DNA from: Litorisediminicola beolgyonensis
GTDB lineage: Bacteria; Pseudomonadota; Alphaproteobacteria; Rhodobacterales; Rhodobacteraceae
DNA: 64,000 bases
Direction: 5' to 3'
Assembly (NCBI RefSeq): GCF_042679605.1
Contig: NZ_JBHTMU010000021.1
Location: 1 to 64,000, forward strand
The translations under genes and the position numbers were made by a program. The notes beneath the pieces were generated by a model. It was not told the origin of the DNA, made no database searches, and saw only the letters and a list, made by a program, of their open reading frames with translations. This document shows positions 54,525-63,393 of this stretch, one piece after another; the stretch's first letter is position 1; the number at the start of each line of letters is the position of its first letter.

Positions 54525-55139
54525 ATGAAGAACGAAATCGATCCGACCGCGCGCGTCGCGGAGAATGTGCGCTTCGAGGCGCCGGTGCGTCTGGAGGACT
54601 CGACCCGCGTCGAACGCCGGGTCGAAATCGGTCGGTTCAGCTATCTCAGCGAGGGCAGCGCGGTCTTCGCGCGTACGCGGATCGGGCGCTACTGTTCGAT
54701 CGGCCGCTATTGCGACATCGGTGCGCTGGCGCACCCGACCGACTACCTGTCGACCCATCCGTTCCAGTACAGCCCGTTCCACTTCCCGCAGCGTGCCTAT
54801 CGCAAGCGCGAGCTGGTCGAGTTCGACCGCGGCGAAGGGCCGGTGATCGGTCATGACGTCTGGATCGGCACCCGCGCGACGATCCTGCGCGGGTTGACCA
54901 TCGGCCACGGCGCCGTCATCGCGGCGGGCGCGGTGGTGACCCGCGACGTGGCACCCTACGAGGTGGTGGGCGGACTGCCCGCGAAACGCATCCGCATGCG
55001 CTTCGATGCCGAGACCGTGGAGCGGCTTCTGGCGGTGGCCTGGTGGGATCTGCCCTTCGAGGCGCTCGATGGGCTGCCCTTCGACGATCTGCCGCGCTGT
55101 CTCGACCGGCTCGAGGCGATCCGCGCCGAGCAGGGCTGA
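54525..55139 (+). CDS. Left-handed beta-helix (CatB-like) O-acetyltransferase
   Basis: The product is 204 aa built of hexapeptide repeats (IGRFSYLSEGSAVF, IGRYCSIGRYCDIG, GPVIGHDVWIGTRATILRGL, IGHGAVIAAGAVVTRDV). The HPTDYLSTHPFQYSP loop contains the conserved His of xenobiotic and polysaccharide acetyltransferases. It likely acetylates a sugar in the cytosol from acetyl-CoA. It converges on a cytidylyltransferase-LicD pair, which fits a role in surface polymer modification rather than antibiotic resistance. Confidence 0.88.
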   Translation: MKNEIDPTARVAENVRFEAPVRLEDSTRVERRVEIGRFSYLSEGSAVFARTRIGRYCSIGRYCDIGALAHPTDYLSTHPFQYSPFHFPQRAYRKRELVEFDRGEGPVIGHDVWIGTRATILRGLTIGHGAVIAAGAVVTRDVAPYEVVGGLPAKRIRMRFDAETVERLLAVAWWDLPFEALDGLPFDDLPRCLDRLEAIRAEQG

Positions 55140-55145
55140 TCCGCG

Positions 55146-55604
55146 TCAGAGCGTGTCGACCACCGCCTGGACCTGGGTCAGCGCGTTTCTCAGATGCGCG
55201 ACCTTCTCGGCCTTGAGCGCGGTCACGAGCTGGCGGAGATCGGTGGTCGAAATGTTCTCGGTCCGGGGCAGGTAGACCACCTGGCAGAGATCGGCGAGAT
55301 CGTCGAATTTGCCGGCCCAGTCGTCGCCCATGGCGAAGATCGAGATGCCATGCGCCTCGATGTCCCGGCGTTTCTGCTCCCAGCTGTCCTCGGGGATCAC
55401 CTGGTCGACATAGCGGCAGGCCGCGAGGATCTCGGCGCGGTCCTCGTAGGGCATGGCCGAGCTCTTGCCCTTGGCGCGGTTGAATGCGTCGGTGGAGCAG
55501 CCGACGACCAGCCTGTCGCCCAGATCCGCAAGCCGCCGCAGGAGCCGGACATGGCCGACATGAAACAGATCGAAGGTGCCGTAGGTCAGGACCGTTCTGG
55601 ACAT
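55146..55604 (-). CDS. Glycerol-3-phosphate cytidylyltransferase-like protein
   Basis: The product is 152 aa from the ATG at 55604. It has the nucleotidyltransferase HxGH motif (YGTFDLFHVGHVRLL) and the C-terminal RTENISTTDLRQ block of TagD/GCT. It activates a phosphorylated polyol or amino alcohol with CTP (glycerol-3-phosphate in characterised relatives). Its start overlaps the LicD gene stop (ATGA), so the two act together. Confidence 0.88.
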   Translation of the reverse strand: MSRTVLTYGTFDLFHVGHVRLLRRLADLGDRLVVGCSTDAFNRAKGKSSAMPYEDRAEILAACRYVDQVIPEDSWEQKRRDIEAHGISIFAMGDDWAGKFDDLADLCQVVYLPRTENISTTDLRQLVTALKAEKVAHLRNALTQVQAVVDTL

Positions 55605-56533
55605 CAGATCGCCTTCAGGAACGGCGCGAAGACGCGCCGGGCGCGGGGCCAGTCGAATTTGAAGAAGGGATCGGGCGTGCGCCATCCCTCGCCGTAATTG
55701 ACCGCGAGCATCGCCTCGGCGTCGCGGGGGCGGGCATGGCCGGTGATCGGGCAGGGCACGAGCGGCAGCACCTGCTCTTCCGTCAGCTCGCCGCGGGTAT
55801 GCGGGTAGACCTGCAGCCGTCCCTCCACGAACCAGGCCGGAAAGAGGTCGACCTCGACCCCGTCGGGTCCGCGAAGCTTCAGGAGCCCCGCGATGCGCTT
55901 GCCCTCGGGATCGAGCGCGCCGGTCTCGGCCAGGGTCGCGGCCAGCGCGCGCCATTCCGAGGCGGCGTCGGCATCCGTGGTCGCTTTCAGGATGACCGCG
56001 AGGTCGATATCGTCGTCATGATCGATCAGCCGCCCGTCGCGGACGACGCCGAGAAGGGTTCCGGAGTTCAGGAAGACCTGATGGCCGGTGGCTTCGACCG
56101 CGGCGATGGCGGCGGCAGTGCCGGACCAGATCGGAGCGTGATCGACGCTGTCGAAGGTCGCGGTGGTGTAGCCGTGATTGGTCAGCTTCTCGGGGGCGAG
56201 ATAATCATTGATCAGTGTCTCGAAAGCCTCGAACAACTCCGGCTTGCCGTCCTGTTCGTGCCGCTCCCGCAGCTCCGAAAGAAAGCGCACGGTTCTCGCA
56301 GGCCGGGACCGAGCAATTACCGCGGTGGCAACAGCGGCTTCGAGCCACTCGATCCAACCGCGATTGGCGCGCAAGTCCAGAACTTCTAAAGAAAGCTTCC
56401 GGAAATCCAGCCCGGTGCGGCCAAAGGCGAGCTCTCCCTTCGCCATCGCCGCGATCTCGCGGACACGGCGACGGGCGTCCCGACGCGTCATTGCGGGCGC
56501 ACTTTTGATCTCTGCTTCCGTTGTGTCCGTCAT
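55604..56533 (-). CDS. LicD-family phosphotransferase
   Basis: The product is 309 aa. The first 110 residues are a charged helical region unlike typical LicD. The catalytic core FLNSGTLLGVVRDGRLIDHD continues with DDIDLAV, the LicD nucleotidyltransferase signature. LicD proteins move phosphocholine or phosphoglycerol from a CDP carrier to surface glycans. The coupled cytidylyltransferase would make the CDP donor. The glycan acceptor is not encoded here. Confidence 0.85.
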   Translation of the reverse strand: MTDTTEAEIKSAPAMTRRDARRRVREIAAMAKGELAFGRTGLDFRKLSLEVLDLRANRGWIEWLEAAVATAVIARSRPARTVRFLSELRERHEQDGKPELFEAFETLINDYLAPEKLTNHGYTTATFDSVDHAPIWSGTAAAIAAVEATGHQVFLNSGTLLGVVRDGRLIDHDDDIDLAVILKATTDADAASEWRALAATLAETGALDPEGKRIAGLLKLRGPDGVEVDLFPAWFVEGRLQVYPHTRGELTEEQVLPLVPCPITGHARPRDAEAMLAVNYGEGWRTPDPFFKFDWPRARRVFAPFLKAI

Positions 56534-56642
56534 ACTGCCTCTTCCGGGCGCGGTCTGCTCGAAGAGCAGCTTAATCTGGCGGACGTTTGCAAGGAAACCG
56601 TCAATACCGCCCGGGCACCCTCTCGGGCACGCGTTGCGGCTT

Positions 56643-57281
56643 TCAGGTATCGGCGTCGGCGGTCAGTTCCTCGATCACCTTCACCCAGAGCTCGGGCGCC
56701 TGGGCACCGGGCACGGCGTGGCGGCCGTCGACGATGAAGGTCGGGACCGAGCTCACGCCCATGTCGCGCGCGGCGCGGTCGCGGCCGCGGGTTTCCTCGA
56801 CATCGGCCTCGGAGGCGAGGAGCCGGTGGATCACGCTGGCGTCGAGCCCGACCCCGTCGGCGATGTCGCAGAGCACGTCACGGTCGCCTATATCGCGGCC
56901 TTCCTTGAAATAGGCGGCGAAGAGCGCGGAGACGCAGGCGGTCTGGCGCCCCTCGATCCCGGCCCAGTGGATCAGGCGATGCGCGTCGAGCGTGTTCGGC
57001 GTGCGCGTGATCGCGCCCAGATCGAGCGAGAGACCCGCCGCCTTGGCGTGCTCCTCGACCGGCAGATAGGCCTGGATCGCCCCGTCCTTGCCGCCGAACT
57101 TGGCCTCGAGATAGGCGCGGCGCTCCATGCCTTCGGGCGGCATGTCGGGATTGAGCTGGAACGGATGCCACTCGATCTCGAACGGGTGATCGGGGGATTG
57201 CTCCAGCGCGCGGTCGAGCTGGGCCTTGCCGATATAGCACCAGGGGCAGATCGGGTCGGAGAGGATATCGAGCTTGACCAT
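56643..57281 (-). CDS. DsbA-family oxidoreductase (FrnE-like)
   Basis: The product is 212 aa from the ATG at 57281. The thioredoxin-fold active site C12-P-W-C15 is in SDPICPWCYIGKAQL. The all-helical insert contains RTPNTLDAHRLIHWA, and cis-Pro is in GVSSVPTFIVDG; both are typical of FrnE and polyketide-associated DsbA proteins. There is no signal peptide, so it acts in the cytosol. A stress or thiol-redox role is likely. A longer frame upstream is not supported. Confidence 0.92.
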   Translation of the reverse strand: MVKLDILSDPICPWCYIGKAQLDRALEQSPDHPFEIEWHPFQLNPDMPPEGMERRAYLEAKFGGKDGAIQAYLPVEEHAKAAGLSLDLGAITRTPNTLDAHRLIHWAGIEGRQTACVSALFAAYFKEGRDIGDRDVLCDIADGVGLDASVIHRLLASEADVEETRGRDRAARDMGVSSVPTFIVDGRHAVPGAQAPELWVKVIEELTADADT

Positions 57282-57363
57282 GTGTGGTCCTTTCTCAGCG
57301 GTTCCGCCGGTTGTAGCAGGTCGCTCGCACCGAGGACACAGCCGCGTCGCGAAACCCGTGTTT

Positions 57364-58881
57364 TCAGGAGGAGGGCGGTCGGTAATGGCGGGCCAGGTCG
57401 CGGCGGAGGAGCTTGCCGTTGGGATTCTTCGGGAGCGTGTCGAGATGGATATAGAGCCGCGGCTGCTTGTAGCGCGCAAGATGCGCCTCGGCGAAGCGCG
57501 CGAGCGCCTCGGGATCGAGCGGTTCGGGCCCGGTATAGAAGGCCGCGATGACGCGGACGCCGTCCTTCACCTCGATATCGGTGGCACCGATCTCGGTGAT
57601 GCCGGGAAAGCGCGAGAGCGCGCTCTCGACCTCGATCGGAGAGACCCGGACGCCGCCGGCGTTCATCATGTCGTCGCCGCGCCCGAGATAGGTGATCGTG
57701 TCACCGTCGCCCATGATCCCGCGGTCGCCGGTCAGGAACCAGCCGTCGCGGAACCGCTGGGCGGTCTCCTCGGGCTGGTCGTGATAGCGAAGCATCATGC
57801 CGGGATCGCTCTGATGGACGGCGATCTCGCCGGGCTCGCCGCGCGGCACCGGGCCGTCGGGGCCGAGGATCGCGACCCGCCGTCCGGGCTGCGGGCGGCC
57901 GAGCGTCTCGGGCGGGCTCGGGGCGTCCGGGGCCTGCGAGATGAAGGTCGAGCATTCGGACATGCCGTAGGCTTCGTGGATCTCGGTCCCGGTCGCCTCG
58001 GTCCAGCGGCTGCGGATCGCGGGCGAGAGCTTTTCCCCGGCCGAGAGACCGTGGCGCAGTTTCGGCATCGGGGGCAGGGTCGATTTCAGGAGATTGCGGT
58101 AGACGCCGGGGGCCGCGGCAAAGATCGTCGCCTCGTGGCGCTTCATCAGGAGCGCAAGCTGGTCGTGCCGGACGCCCGGAGCCGGGATGAGCGCGGTCGC
58201 GCCCATCGTCCAGGGATCCATGAGCCCGGTGCCGAGGGTGAAGGTCCAGTTGAACGCGCCCGCGTGCAAGAGCCGGTCCGAAGGCCCGAGCCCGTACCAG
58301 CCGTCGATCATCATCCGCCGCGCCCAGATCGCACGGTGGGCATGACAGACCGCGCGCGGCGCGCCGGAGGTGCCGGAGGTGTAGACGATATAGGCGAGGC
58401 GGTCGGGGTCACCCATATGATAGGCCGCAGGCGGCAGATCGCGCCAGCGGGTCATGTCCGCGCTCGAGAATGTGGGGATGTCGGTCGTCGGGCAGGCCAC
58501 GCCCTCGGCGCGCAGGATCGCGCGCGGGGCGAGATCGGAGAGGATGCGCGCGGTCTCGCCCTCGGTCAGGAGCGCGGAGGTCGGCACCGGCACCAGCCCC
58601 GCCGCGATGGCGCCGAGATAGGCGATGGGGAAGCTCACGTCATTGCCGAGCCGCATCAGCACCCGGTCGCCGGGCGCGAGGCCCGCGTCCAGAAGACCGG
58701 TCGCGGTGCCGCGCACCGCCTGTTCGAGCCGGGCGTAGCTCCAGCGTTCGGCGCGGGACAGGTCCAGGATCGCCAGGGCGATCTTGTCGGGCTCGGGCGC
58801 GCCCGAGGTCAGGACGTGATGGGCCAGGTTGAAGGGCGCGGGCGCGGGCGGCGGTGCGCCCCGGTCGAAGATCGAGAGCAT
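57364..58881 (-). CDS. AMP-forming acyl-CoA synthetase (benzoate/fatty-acid ligase type)
   Basis: The product is 505 aa from the ATG at 58881. Adenylation motifs are the P-loop YTSGTSGAPRAVCHAH, A5 EAYGMSECSTF, A7 GDRGIMGDGDT, A8 LGRGDDMMNAGGVRVSP and the catalytic Lys in PNGKLLRRDL. It makes an acyl-CoA from a carboxylic acid, ATP and CoA. The exact acid is unknown; the small size and motif style are near benzoate-CoA ligases. It is divergent from the XRE-cupin regulator by 66 bp, which likely controls it. Confidence 0.9.
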   Translation of the reverse strand: MLSIFDRGAPPPAPAPFNLAHHVLTSGAPEPDKIALAILDLSRAERWSYARLEQAVRGTATGLLDAGLAPGDRVLMRLGNDVSFPIAYLGAIAAGLVPVPTSALLTEGETARILSDLAPRAILRAEGVACPTTDIPTFSSADMTRWRDLPPAAYHMGDPDRLAYIVYTSGTSGAPRAVCHAHRAIWARRMMIDGWYGLGPSDRLLHAGAFNWTFTLGTGLMDPWTMGATALIPAPGVRHDQLALLMKRHEATIFAAAPGVYRNLLKSTLPPMPKLRHGLSAGEKLSPAIRSRWTEATGTEIHEAYGMSECSTFISQAPDAPSPPETLGRPQPGRRVAILGPDGPVPRGEPGEIAVHQSDPGMMLRYHDQPEETAQRFRDGWFLTGDRGIMGDGDTITYLGRGDDMMNAGGVRVSPIEVESALSRFPGITEIGATDIEVKDGVRVIAAFYTGPEPLDPEALARFAEAHLARYKQPRLYIHLDTLPKNPNGKLLRRDLARHYRPPSS

Positions 58882-58947
58882 GAGCGCCGAGTTAGGCCGC
58901 GCTGCCCGTGCTTGCAAGCCCGCGGGGGCGGGCCTAAGAGACCGGAT

Positions 58948-59571
58948 ATGTCAGATGCCGATCCCAAGAGCCTCATTCGCATCGCCCGCGAGACCGGCGC
59001 CTCGGAAGAGGGCGCGCCGCTCGATCTCGGTCAGCGGGTGCGCGAACTGAGAAAAGCGCGCGACTGGACGCTGGAGCAGGCGGCCCGGCAGGCCGGCTTG
59101 GCGCGCTCGACGCTTTCGAAGATCGAGAACGGGCAGATGTCGCCGACCTATGACGCGCTGAAGAAGCTTGCCACGGGGCTCGAGATCTCGGTACCGCAGC
59201 TTTTCACGCCGCCGAAGCAGGACCGGATCAACGGGCGTCTGTCGGTGACCAAGGCCGAGAGCGGGCAGCCGCATCCGACGGCGACCTACGAGCACACGCT
59301 CCTGGCCGAGACGCTGACCAAGAAGCAGATGCTGCCCTACCGGGCGCGGGTCCGGGCGCGGTCGATGGAAGAGTTCGACGGCTGGGTCCGGCATGACGGC
59401 GAGGAGTTCCTCTATGTCCTGACCGGGGTCATCCGGCTCTATACCGAATTCTACGAGCCGATCGAGATGCGGCGCGGCGACAGCGCCTATTACGACGCGA
59501 CGATGGGCCATAACGTGGTGTCCGTCTCGCCCGAGGATGCGACGATCCTCTGGGTCACCTCGCTCGCCTGA
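58948..59571 (+). CDS. XRE-family regulator with C-terminal cupin
   Basis: The product is 207 aa from the ATG at 58948. The HTH is at about 28-82 (VRELRKARDWTLEQAARQAG and STLSKIENGQMSPTYDAL). The cupin fold follows at about 130-205 (DGWVRHDGEEFLYVLTGVI, MRRGDSAYYDATMGH), where a small effector or metal may bind. Such regulators usually control a neighbouring catabolic gene; the divergent acyl-CoA ligase is the candidate. Confidence 0.92.
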   Translation: MSDADPKSLIRIARETGASEEGAPLDLGQRVRELRKARDWTLEQAARQAGLARSTLSKIENGQMSPTYDALKKLATGLEISVPQLFTPPKQDRINGRLSVTKAESGQPHPTATYEHTLLAETLTKKQMLPYRARVRARSMEEFDGWVRHDGEEFLYVLTGVIRLYTEFYEPIEMRRGDSAYYDATMGHNVVSVSPEDATILWVTSLA

Positions 59572-59688
59572 GGGGCGAGATCGTTTTAAGCTGAAGGCGG
59601 GGTCGGCGCAGGCCCGGTGGCCCGGCAAGCCGGTGACCCGGTCGCGTGGCGCGCAGCCCCGGGGGCCGCGCGCCGAGACAGGTCCCTG

Positions 59689-59808
59689 TCAGAGCCGGTG
59701 CTGGACGGTGCGGGCCGCGCCCGAGATGTCCTCGCCCACGCCCGCGACGGTGTTGCACGCCGCGAGGCCGCCCAGAAGCGCCAGAGCCAGAAGAATCCGC
59801 ATCGTCAT
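59689..59808 (-). CDS. Entericidin-like small lipoprotein
   Basis: The product is 39 aa. The lipobox is LGGLAACNT after a short hydrophobic stretch (RILLALALL). GVGEDISGAARTVQHRL matches the entericidin tail (GxGxDIxxAG). It is an outer-membrane-type tiny lipoprotein. GGAG precedes the ATG, which overlaps the stop of the solute-binding gene (ATGA). Confidence 0.82.
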   Translation of the reverse strand: MTMRILLALALLGGLAACNTVAGVGEDISGAARTVQHRL

Positions 59809-61619
59809 TTCTCCTCGGACCACCAGGTGTCGGATTGCCATGTGAACCAGTCGCCATAGACCGGAACGGGCTCGTGGTAGGACAGCTCGGCGGCATGGGC
59901 AATCCGCGACACGCTCCATTGATAGATCGGGATCACGTAGCGCCCGGTGGTCAGGATGCGGTCGAGCGCGCGGGTGGCGGCAACGAACTCGTCCTGGTCG
60001 GTGGCGTTCAGCATCGTGTCGATCATCGCCTCGGCGGCGGGGCTGTCGATGCCCATCCAGTTGTAGCTGCCGGGCTCCTCGACGCCGGCGCGGCCCCAGT
60101 AGAGCTTCTGCTCGTTGCCGGGGCTGAGCGAGAGGCCGCGCTGGTAATAGGTCATGTCGAAATCGTAGCCCTGCGTCCGCTCGTTGTATTGCGCGGGGTC
60201 GACGGTGGTGATCTCGGGGGTGATGCCCATCCGGATCAGCGCCTCGGCGAAGAGGTCGATCATCGACTGCGCCTCGGTCGATCCCTGGGTGAGCAGGATC
60301 TCGAAGCGGAAGGGTTCGCCTCCGGGCGTGGTCATCACGCCGTCCCGGATGGTGTATCCGGCCTCTTCCATGAGCGCGATCGCGCTGCGCAGGTTCTTGC
60401 GGTTGCGTTCGGTCCCGTCCGAGACCGGCAGGGCGTAGCCGTCGAGGGCACCGGGCAGAAGCTCGGCGGAATGGGCGTCGAGCAGTTCGCGGACGCGGCC
60501 TTCGGCGGGGCCGTCGCGCATGCCGAGAACGGAGTTCGAGAAATACGAGCTGATCCGCTGCTGCCGGCCGCCGGTCAGGGTCTCGTTGATATATTCGAAG
60601 TTGAACGCATGCAGCATCGCGTCGCGCACGCGCCAGTCCGAGAAGGCCGGGCGACGGGAGTTCATCACGAAGCCGATGATGCCCGAGGGGCGCTGGTGCG
60701 GGATCACCGATTTCACGATCTCGCCCGAGCGGACCGCGGGGAAATCATACTGCGTCTCCCATTTCTCGGCATTGCTCTCGCGCATGGAGTTGAGCTCGCC
60801 GGCCTTGAAGGCCTCGAAGAGCACCTGGCTGTCGCCGTAGAACTCCATCCGGATCTCGTCGAAATTGGCCTGGCCGGTCATGAAGGGCAGGTCCTTGCCC
60901 CAGTAATCGGGGTCGCGTTCGAGCACCATGTAGCGGCCGGCCTCGTACGCGCCGATCTGGTAGGGCGCTGTGGTGATCGGCGCGGTGTCGAGACCCGAGG
61001 CGCCGAACTCCTGTCCCTCCCATTGCGCCTTTTTCAGGATGGGGCGCAGGCCGAGGATGAGCGGCAATTCGCGGTCCTCGGTATTGAAGGTGAAGCGGAT
61101 CTTTCGCTCGCCGGTCTGCTCCATCGAGGCGACCTTGCCCCAGGCGCCGCGATAGCGGGGATGGCCCTCGGTGCCGAGCGTCTCGTAGCTCCACATCACG
61201 TCCTCGACGGTGACGGGGCTGCCATCGGAGAAGCGGGCCTCTTCGCGCAGGGTGAACTCGACCCAGGAGCGGTCCTCAGGCGTCTCGACCGATTCGGCGA
61301 GAAGGCCGTAGAGCGTGAAGGGCTCGTCCCAGTTCCGGCCCATCAGGCTCTCGTAATTCAGGAACCGGAGCTGCCAGGGGGTGGAGCCCTTGAGGATCAG
61401 CGGATTGAGGCTGTCGAACCCGCCGACCTCGCCGGTCACGATGCGCCCGCCCTTGGGGGCGTCGGGATTGACGTAAGGCAGCGCCTCGAAGTCCGGAGGC
61501 AGCGCCGGATCGCCATACATGGCGATTCCATGCCGGGGTTCGGCGGAGGCCGTGCTGCCCAGGCTGAGGCCCGCCGCGAGGGCGACGCCGAGCGCCGCGC
61601 TGAAAAAATCGCTTCTCAT
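59805..61619 (-). CDS. Extracellular solute-binding protein (family 5, YejA-like)
   Basis: The product is 604 aa with a signal peptide (residues 1-26, ending STASA). Family 5 features are HGIAMYGDPALPPDFEALPYVNPDAP (start and end only), the Trp-rich VEDVMWSYETL block and SVIPHQRPSGIIGFVMNSRRPAF. The YVNPDAPKGG block is characteristic of YejA/microcin C-type oligopeptide binders. It would supply an ABC transporter, none of whose other parts are in this window. It is co-transcribed with the entericidin-like gene. Confidence 0.93.
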   Translation of the reverse strand: MRSDFFSAALGVALAAGLSLGSTASAEPRHGIAMYGDPALPPDFEALPYVNPDAPKGGRIVTGEVGGFDSLNPLILKGSTPWQLRFLNYESLMGRNWDEPFTLYGLLAESVETPEDRSWVEFTLREEARFSDGSPVTVEDVMWSYETLGTEGHPRYRGAWGKVASMEQTGERKIRFTFNTEDRELPLILGLRPILKKAQWEGQEFGASGLDTAPITTAPYQIGAYEAGRYMVLERDPDYWGKDLPFMTGQANFDEIRMEFYGDSQVLFEAFKAGELNSMRESNAEKWETQYDFPAVRSGEIVKSVIPHQRPSGIIGFVMNSRRPAFSDWRVRDAMLHAFNFEYINETLTGGRQQRISSYFSNSVLGMRDGPAEGRVRELLDAHSAELLPGALDGYALPVSDGTERNRKNLRSAIALMEEAGYTIRDGVMTTPGGEPFRFEILLTQGSTEAQSMIDLFAEALIRMGITPEITTVDPAQYNERTQGYDFDMTYYQRGLSLSPGNEQKLYWGRAGVEEPGSYNWMGIDSPAAEAMIDTMLNATDQDEFVAATRALDRILTTGRYVIPIYQWSVSRIAHAAELSYHEPVPVYGDWFTWQSDTWWSEEK

Positions 61620-61698
61620 TTTGGAGACAATCCCGCTCTGCCCTTGTTTTATTGAGGCTGAAGGTAACGGGGGATTTCCGCCTTATCAAACTTTTAGC

Positions 61699-61727
61699 TT
61701 GGCACCGGGCGGCAAACTGCTTATGTT
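61699..61727 (+). promoter_or_regulatory. Promoter of the candidate small RNA
   Basis: -35 TTGGCA (61699-61704), a 17-bp spacer and -10 TATGTT (61722-61727) predict a start near 61734. Confidence 0.55.
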
Positions 61728-61733
61728 GGGATC

Positions 61734-61809
61734 ACTGCTCGATAGGTTTCTTGCCTGTATGAAACCTGCCTCAATAACTGAACGCCGGCCTTGTGCCGGC
61801 GTTTTTTTT
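61734..61809 (+). ncRNA. Candidate small RNA, about 76 nt
   Basis: The transcript would contain a first hairpin AGGTTTC (61744-61750)/GAAACCT (61761-61767). A short single-stranded CTCAATAACTG stretch follows, and then the terminator hairpin. No coding region lies between the promoter and the terminator on this strand, and the flanking genes point away from it or begin later. Family unknown to me. Confidence 0.55.
61781..61809 (+). terminator. Rho-independent terminator (orphan)
   Basis: A perfect 9-bp stem AACGCCGGC/GCCGGCGTT with loop CTTGT is followed by eight T. It sits more than 2 kb downstream of the nearest plus-strand gene and 290 bp upstream of bdhA, so it most simply ends the small RNA. 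Confidence 0.85.
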
Positions 61810-62099
61810 GGCTGTGAGGCTTCGGGAGTGCGCGCTGGTGTGGATCCTGTCCTAGCCGGACAGGACGCTCCGGGCCAGATCCTGCGAGTCGAGATCCTGT
61901 CACAAAGCCGTTTTTCAGATGATTCTTTTTGCGGTCCGTCGATGGACCGGACGTCTCGGCACTTGGAGAGCCGCTGAGTGCGGCGGCGAACGGGCATCCC
62001 TGGCAGGCGGCGGTTCGGAACAAAGCCTCCGAAAGCCCCCTTGTTCTGCAGACGCAGCAAAGACACTCTGCGGCACGCATGAAACGGGAGCTTCGATAT

Positions 62100-62873
62100 A
62101 TGCAACTCAAGGGCAAGACCGCCGTCATCACCGGGTCCAATTCGGGGATCGGCCTCGGCGTCGCGCATGAACTGGCGCGCGCCGGTGCGAACGTGGTGCT
62201 GAACTCGTTCACCGACCGCGACGAGGACCACAAGCTGGCCGAGGAACTGGGCCGCGAGCACGGGGTCGAGGCGCGCTATATCAAGGGCGACCTGTCCAAG
62301 GGCGACGAGGCGCGCGGCGTGATCGAACAGGCAGGCGTCTGCGATATCCTCGTGAACAATGCGGGCATCCAGCATGTCGCCCCGATCGACGAGTTTCCGG
62401 TCGAGAAATGGGACCAGATCATCGCGATCATGCTGTCGGCCGCCTTTCACACCACCGCGGTCGCGCTGCCGATGATGCGCAAGGCGGGCTGGGGCCGGGT
62501 GGTCAATATCGCCTCCGCCCACGGCCTGACGGCCTCGCCCTACAAGTCGGCCTATATCTCGGCCAAGCACGGGCTCGTCGGCATGACCAAGACCGTGGCG
62601 CTCGAGACCGCCAAGGAGCAGATCACCGCCAACGCGATCTGCCCGGGCTACGTGCTGACGCCGCTGGTCGAGGGGCAGATCCCCGACACGGCCAAGAAAT
62701 ACGGGATGACCGAGGAGGAGGCCAAGGAGAAGGTGATCCTCGAGCGGCAGCCCTCGAAGGAATTTGCCACGGTCGAGCAGATCGGCGGGACGGCGGTGTT
62801 TCTTTGCTCGGACGCGGCGGCGCAGATCACCGGCACGACGATCTCGGTCGATGGCGGCTGGACGGCGCTCTGA
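62100..62873 (+). CDS. bdhA: 3-hydroxybutyrate dehydrogenase
   Basis: The product is 257 aa from the ATG at 62100 (GGGAG 10 bp upstream; an in-frame ATG at 62079 is less likely). The SDR motifs are the TGSNSGIGLGVA coenzyme loop, NNAGIQHVAP, catalytic Ser in VNIASAHGL, and Y-x3-K in SAYISAKHGL. The PGYVLTPLVEGQIPD segment and the total length fit D-3-hydroxybutyrate dehydrogenase (polyhydroxybutyrate use). The last ~30 codons are duplicated downstream. Confidence 0.9.
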   Translation: MQLKGKTAVITGSNSGIGLGVAHELARAGANVVLNSFTDRDEDHKLAEELGREHGVEARYIKGDLSKGDEARGVIEQAGVCDILVNNAGIQHVAPIDEFPVEKWDQIIAIMLSAAFHTTAVALPMMRKAGWGRVVNIASAHGLTASPYKSAYISAKHGLVGMTKTVALETAKEQITANAICPGYVLTPLVEGQIPDTAKKYGMTEEEAKEKVILERQPSKEFATVEQIGGTAVFLCSDAAAQITGTTISVDGGWTAL

Positions 62874-63393
62874 GCGTTTGGGTCTGAGAGATGCGGGGCC
62901 GTGCGGCCCCGCATGCGAGAGGCGCTGCCTCTCGCGCTCTCCGGGATATTTTCGGACAGATGAAGAGCAGGGGGCAGGCCCGGTGTGACGGGGCCTGGTT
63001 TGTATGGCTGGGCTGGGGAGCCGCCTGAGGTGACCTGAGGCGCGTTTCCGGGCTTGTGCCGAGCCGTGGCTGCTCGGCGGCGCGGAGCGGCGGGACGGCG
63101 GTGTTCCTCTGCTCGGATGCGGCGGCGCAGATCACCGGCACGACGATCTCGGTCGATGGCGGCTGGACGGCGCTCTGAGCGTTTGGCTCTGAGGGATGCG
63201 GGGCCGTTCGGCCTCGCATGCGAGAGGCGCTGCCTCTCGCGCTCTCCGGGATATTTTCGGACAGATGAAGAGCAGGGGGCGGGCCCGGTGTGACGGGGCC
63301 TGGTTCGTGTGGTTGGGCTGGGGAGCCGCCTGTGGTGACCTGAGGCGCGTTTCCGGACCCGCGTCGAGCCGTGGTTACTCGGCGGCGCGGAGC
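62784..63393 (+). repeat. 305-bp tandem direct duplication
   Basis: Copy 1 (62784-63088) and copy 2 (63089-63393) align along their whole length at a constant 305-bp offset, with scattered base changes. Copy 1 includes the last 30 codons of bdhA. Copy 2 repeats them as a fragment (GGTAVFLCSDAAAQITG...) ending at a TGA at 63178. The right edge of each copy carries the last codons of the RND gene (LRAAE). Confidence 0.88.
62891..62935. terminator. Twin hairpins downstream of bdhA
   Basis: ATGCGGGGCC/GGCCCCGCAT (62891-62914) is followed by GCGAGAGGC/GCCTCTCGC (62915-62935) and then GGGATATTTTCGG. This layout is common after genes in Rhodobacterales and probably acts as a terminator or 3' stabiliser. 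A degraded copy is at about 63196-63240. Confidence 0.55.

Noticed and set aside
57274..59571. A 765-codon plus-strand frame
   Set aside because: Only the last 207 codons (XRE-cupin) are coding; the rest is antisense to the acyl-CoA ligase.
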